The notes beneath the pieces are model-generated. The model was not told where the DNA came from. It did no database searches and saw only the letters and a program-made list of their open reading frames with translations. Below, one piece after another: positions 62,120 to 64,000 of a stretch of DNA of 64,000 nt (the first letter of the stretch is position 1; the number at the start of each line of letters is the position of its first letter). The DNA is from Ariolimax columbianus (taxonomy: Eukaryota; Mollusca; Gastropoda; Stylommatophora; Arionidae). The stretch is from NCBI GenBank assembly GCA_036924085.1, contig JAVGWX010000007.1, forward strand, positions 37,446,643 to 37,510,642, in the 5' to 3' direction. Position numbers and translations under genes: made by a program.

Positions 62120-62478
62120 TAAGTTGTTGTTGTTGTTTGGAATGCCCACAATGAGTAGGTTTACTGTTTTGTGCCCCCTGAAAAGGACATTAAGTGGCGG
62201 CTTGCAGTAGCTTTCCTTACATCTTGAGAATGCTGATAAAGGTGGATCATGGCCCTCCAGGCGGTTGTGCTAAGCTTGGCTTCCTCTGCGTGTTACTCAC
62301 TACTACGGGGATCACGCCAATTCCCCACCTCATTAGCGAGGCTGCCATGTAACAGTCCGTTTCCAGAGAGGGCTGCGAGGAAGTCGAGGTGAGGGTCTTG
62401 GCCAATATATTTTGCCTGACCCTGACTAATATCTCTGATCAGTATGTTGTGCCTGACCAGACGATAGTCTTCCACCCT
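62120..62478 (-). mobile_element. Element N, unexpanded copy
   Basis: Antisense: (GTT)n tail at 62122, GAATGCCCACAATGAGTAGG, body (CTTGAGAATGCTGATAAAGG; GGGATCACGCCAATTCCCCA) and about two internal repeat units (TTTTGCCTGACCCTGACTAA; TCTGATCAGTATGTTGTGCC). Confidence 0.92.
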
Positions 62479-62544
62479 ACACAAATGTCTGACATACACA
62501 CACAGATGTTACAAATATACATATTTCTTCTACGTCTGTGTTTG

Positions 62545-62830
62545 TCTTGAAAAGGAAGTTGTCACGTTGTGTTGTAGTTTACAGCGAGGCTGTAATATCT
62601 GCGCCTTTCGGCTCAAGACATCCGATTTCAGCTGGCTTTTTTGCTGGTTCGCCTTCCCACTGCGATCCATATCCCTTAACCAGACTACACTAGTGGCATG
62701 TACAGCCTGGTTTCAGAGTCACCATGTGGAGCGGAATAGAGTCTTGGTCAGCTAAGTTACATTGACCGTGGTGCAAGCAGCCATCTATGAGTCGTTGGCT
62801 GCTGTCAAGTGATTCACTGTTTTATCTTGG
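62545..62830 (-). mobile_element. SINE-A, subfamily b
   Basis: Antisense: CGTTGTGTTGTAGTTTACAG, CGCCTTTCGGCTCAAGACAT, AACCAGACTACACTAGTGGC and TGAGTCGTTGGCTGCTGTCA, matching 41020 and 43410. Confidence 0.82.
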
Positions 62831-63828
62831 CCCATAAATACACATATAATTATATGTAAATATACATACACTTTAAAACCACATAATCTTATTAACATGA
62901 TCAATGCTTAAGCATATAAACATTATAAATATATTAAAAACAATAAACATATAAATACTTTAAGCACTTTAGACCAACACACAATATAAACACCATAAAC
63001 ATTGAAACACTATAAACATATACACATTATAAATGCCTAAGCATATAAACATTTAAACACTATATATATAAGAACACTATAAACATATAAACACTTTAAA
63101 CATATAAGCATTACAAATGCATAAACACTACAACCATTTGACATTTTAAACAATGCCATTGTTTTCAAATATAAATGCCATCAAAATATGAACCTATATA
63201 ACTGCAACATTTTTTCATAATTTAATATAAATACAAATATTAACACTATAAATATATTTATATGAACATTGAAATATTATTTATTAAATGTAAATACTAT
63301 AATAATATAAACACCATAAAACGTGTACGCATAAAAACAGTATATAAAAATAGAAAATATAAAAATATAAATGGTGATGTATACAAGTGAAGTGCATCAT
63401 AATTTTGACACTGCATCATACAGCTGGAGGTTGTTAGGCACAGGTGGACCTCTGAACCTAATGTACAAAGGGAATGAGTTACATCTGCCTTGCTTGTATG
63501 GTTTGTTTGCAGTGGTGCTTTGCCTTACATGCGTGAACTTTATACATTATATAAGTGTACAAATGCAATAAAATCTATAATCGTATAACAGGAACGCAGT
63601 ATAAAACATACTTGGAATCCTGGTGTTCAAACAGGCATGTTAATGTCTGTTGCCAGGTAGCCGAAGGCTATTGGCTATCAGTAGTAGATATTTTGTTAAC
63701 TTGGTCTGTGGCTTACTATGCCTGGAGGAAGATACAAATGATTTTGGTAGGTTTTTAAGTAGGATTTATTTTTGTTTTGGGGTTCTTTAATGAAAATACT
63801 AAAAAACATGTACGATTCTGTCACTTAC
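62831..63828. other. AT-rich sequence without recognised elements
   Basis: From 62831 to about 63370 it is a very AT-rich, loosely repetitive stretch (ATATAAACAC, ACTATAAACAT motifs). From 63370 to 63828 it is moderately AT-rich. It is probably intron if the exon at 63829 is real. Confidence 0.5.
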
Positions 63829-63918
63829 GCCATTGGTTGTGCTGAGATCTTTCACCTTGAACCTGTTCAAGTAGAGGTCAAATGTCAGCACTGCATGTCT
63901 CTTGTCGACTGACTGTGA
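63829..63918 (-). CDS. Exon encoding an FHA-domain core, CEP170-like
   Basis: On the minus strand the acceptor TTATTTCTGTTACTTTCAG precedes a 90-bp exon that ends in GGC followed by donor GTAAGT (GT at 63828-63827). The frame is open for exactly 30 codons, phase 0 at both ends: SQSVDKRHAVLTFD, then YLNRFKVKDLSTTNG. FHA domains bind phosphothreonine through a Ser...His loop and an Asn-Gly loop; here SVDKRHAV and DLSTTNG fit both. The SVDK(Q/R)HAV wording is characteristic, as far as I recall the family, of CEP170/CEP170B, centrosomal microtubule-binding proteins with an N-terminal FHA domain. Flanking exons would lie beyond 64000 and below 63829; I did not find the next one. It may instead be another FHA protein. 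Confidence 0.75.
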
Positions 63919-64000
63919 CTGAAAGTAACAGAAATAAAAACTAAATTCCTCACGAGTCTACAAGTCAGTATGTCTGGACAGATATATTGGAATAAAAACA

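Overview
The window looks like a repeat-saturated intronic or intergenic stretch of a metazoan genome, most likely a mollusc or other lophotrochozoan. I infer this from the mix of RNase H-bearing LINEs, several tRNA-derived SINE families, mariner relics and dense minisatellites; no single marker proves the taxon. It is not bacterial: coding stretches are almost all retrotransposon-derived, there are no operons, and the two best host coding segments are flanked by eukaryotic splice signals.

Host genes. Two minus-strand exon candidates stand out. The first (63829-63918) has a perfect AG/GTAAGT frame and encodes the phosphopeptide-binding core of an FHA domain resembling that of the centrosomal protein CEP170. 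The second (43960-44554) is a 198-codon open stretch between a strong polypyrimidine-AG acceptor and a CTG/GTAAGT donor, with no resemblance to the transposons. They share strand and order, so they may belong to one gene whose roughly 19-kb intron is filled by the elements described here. That link is inference.

Autonomous elements. Five 5'-truncated copies (A to E) of one RNase H-encoding LINE, here LINE-I, lie at 7196-8706, 17606-19177, 37151-40289, 49971-51578 and 59035-61314. Each has an exact 11-14 bp target-site duplication and a (GAA)n tail. Copy E keeps one uninterrupted frame; copy C reaches up into the endonuclease domain but is broken. Older relics include a second RNase H LINE (LINE-2), about a dozen RTE/CR1/L2-like C-terminal fragments and two mariner transposase relics.

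Non-autonomous elements, named here. SINE-A is about 350 bp with a (GAA)n or (AAGCC)n tail and about 19 copies. SINE-T1 is tRNA-derived with an A-rich tail and 8 copies. SINE-T2 to T6 are rarer tRNA-like families. Element N has an (AAC)n tail and an internal 37-38 bp repeat. SINE-A and SINE-T1 share a central block of about 40 bp. Nested insertions give a relative chronology.

Tandem arrays occupy much of the rest: a 3.9-kb 38/33-bp satellite (30965-34835), a 70-bp x 18 array (2291-3550), a 2.1-kb GT-rich array (11220-13305), a chain of 31-35 bp arrays (13861-15330), and many smaller ones. Several are amplified from inside SINEs or Element N. A perfect 84-bp-arm inverted repeat sits at 35295-35467.
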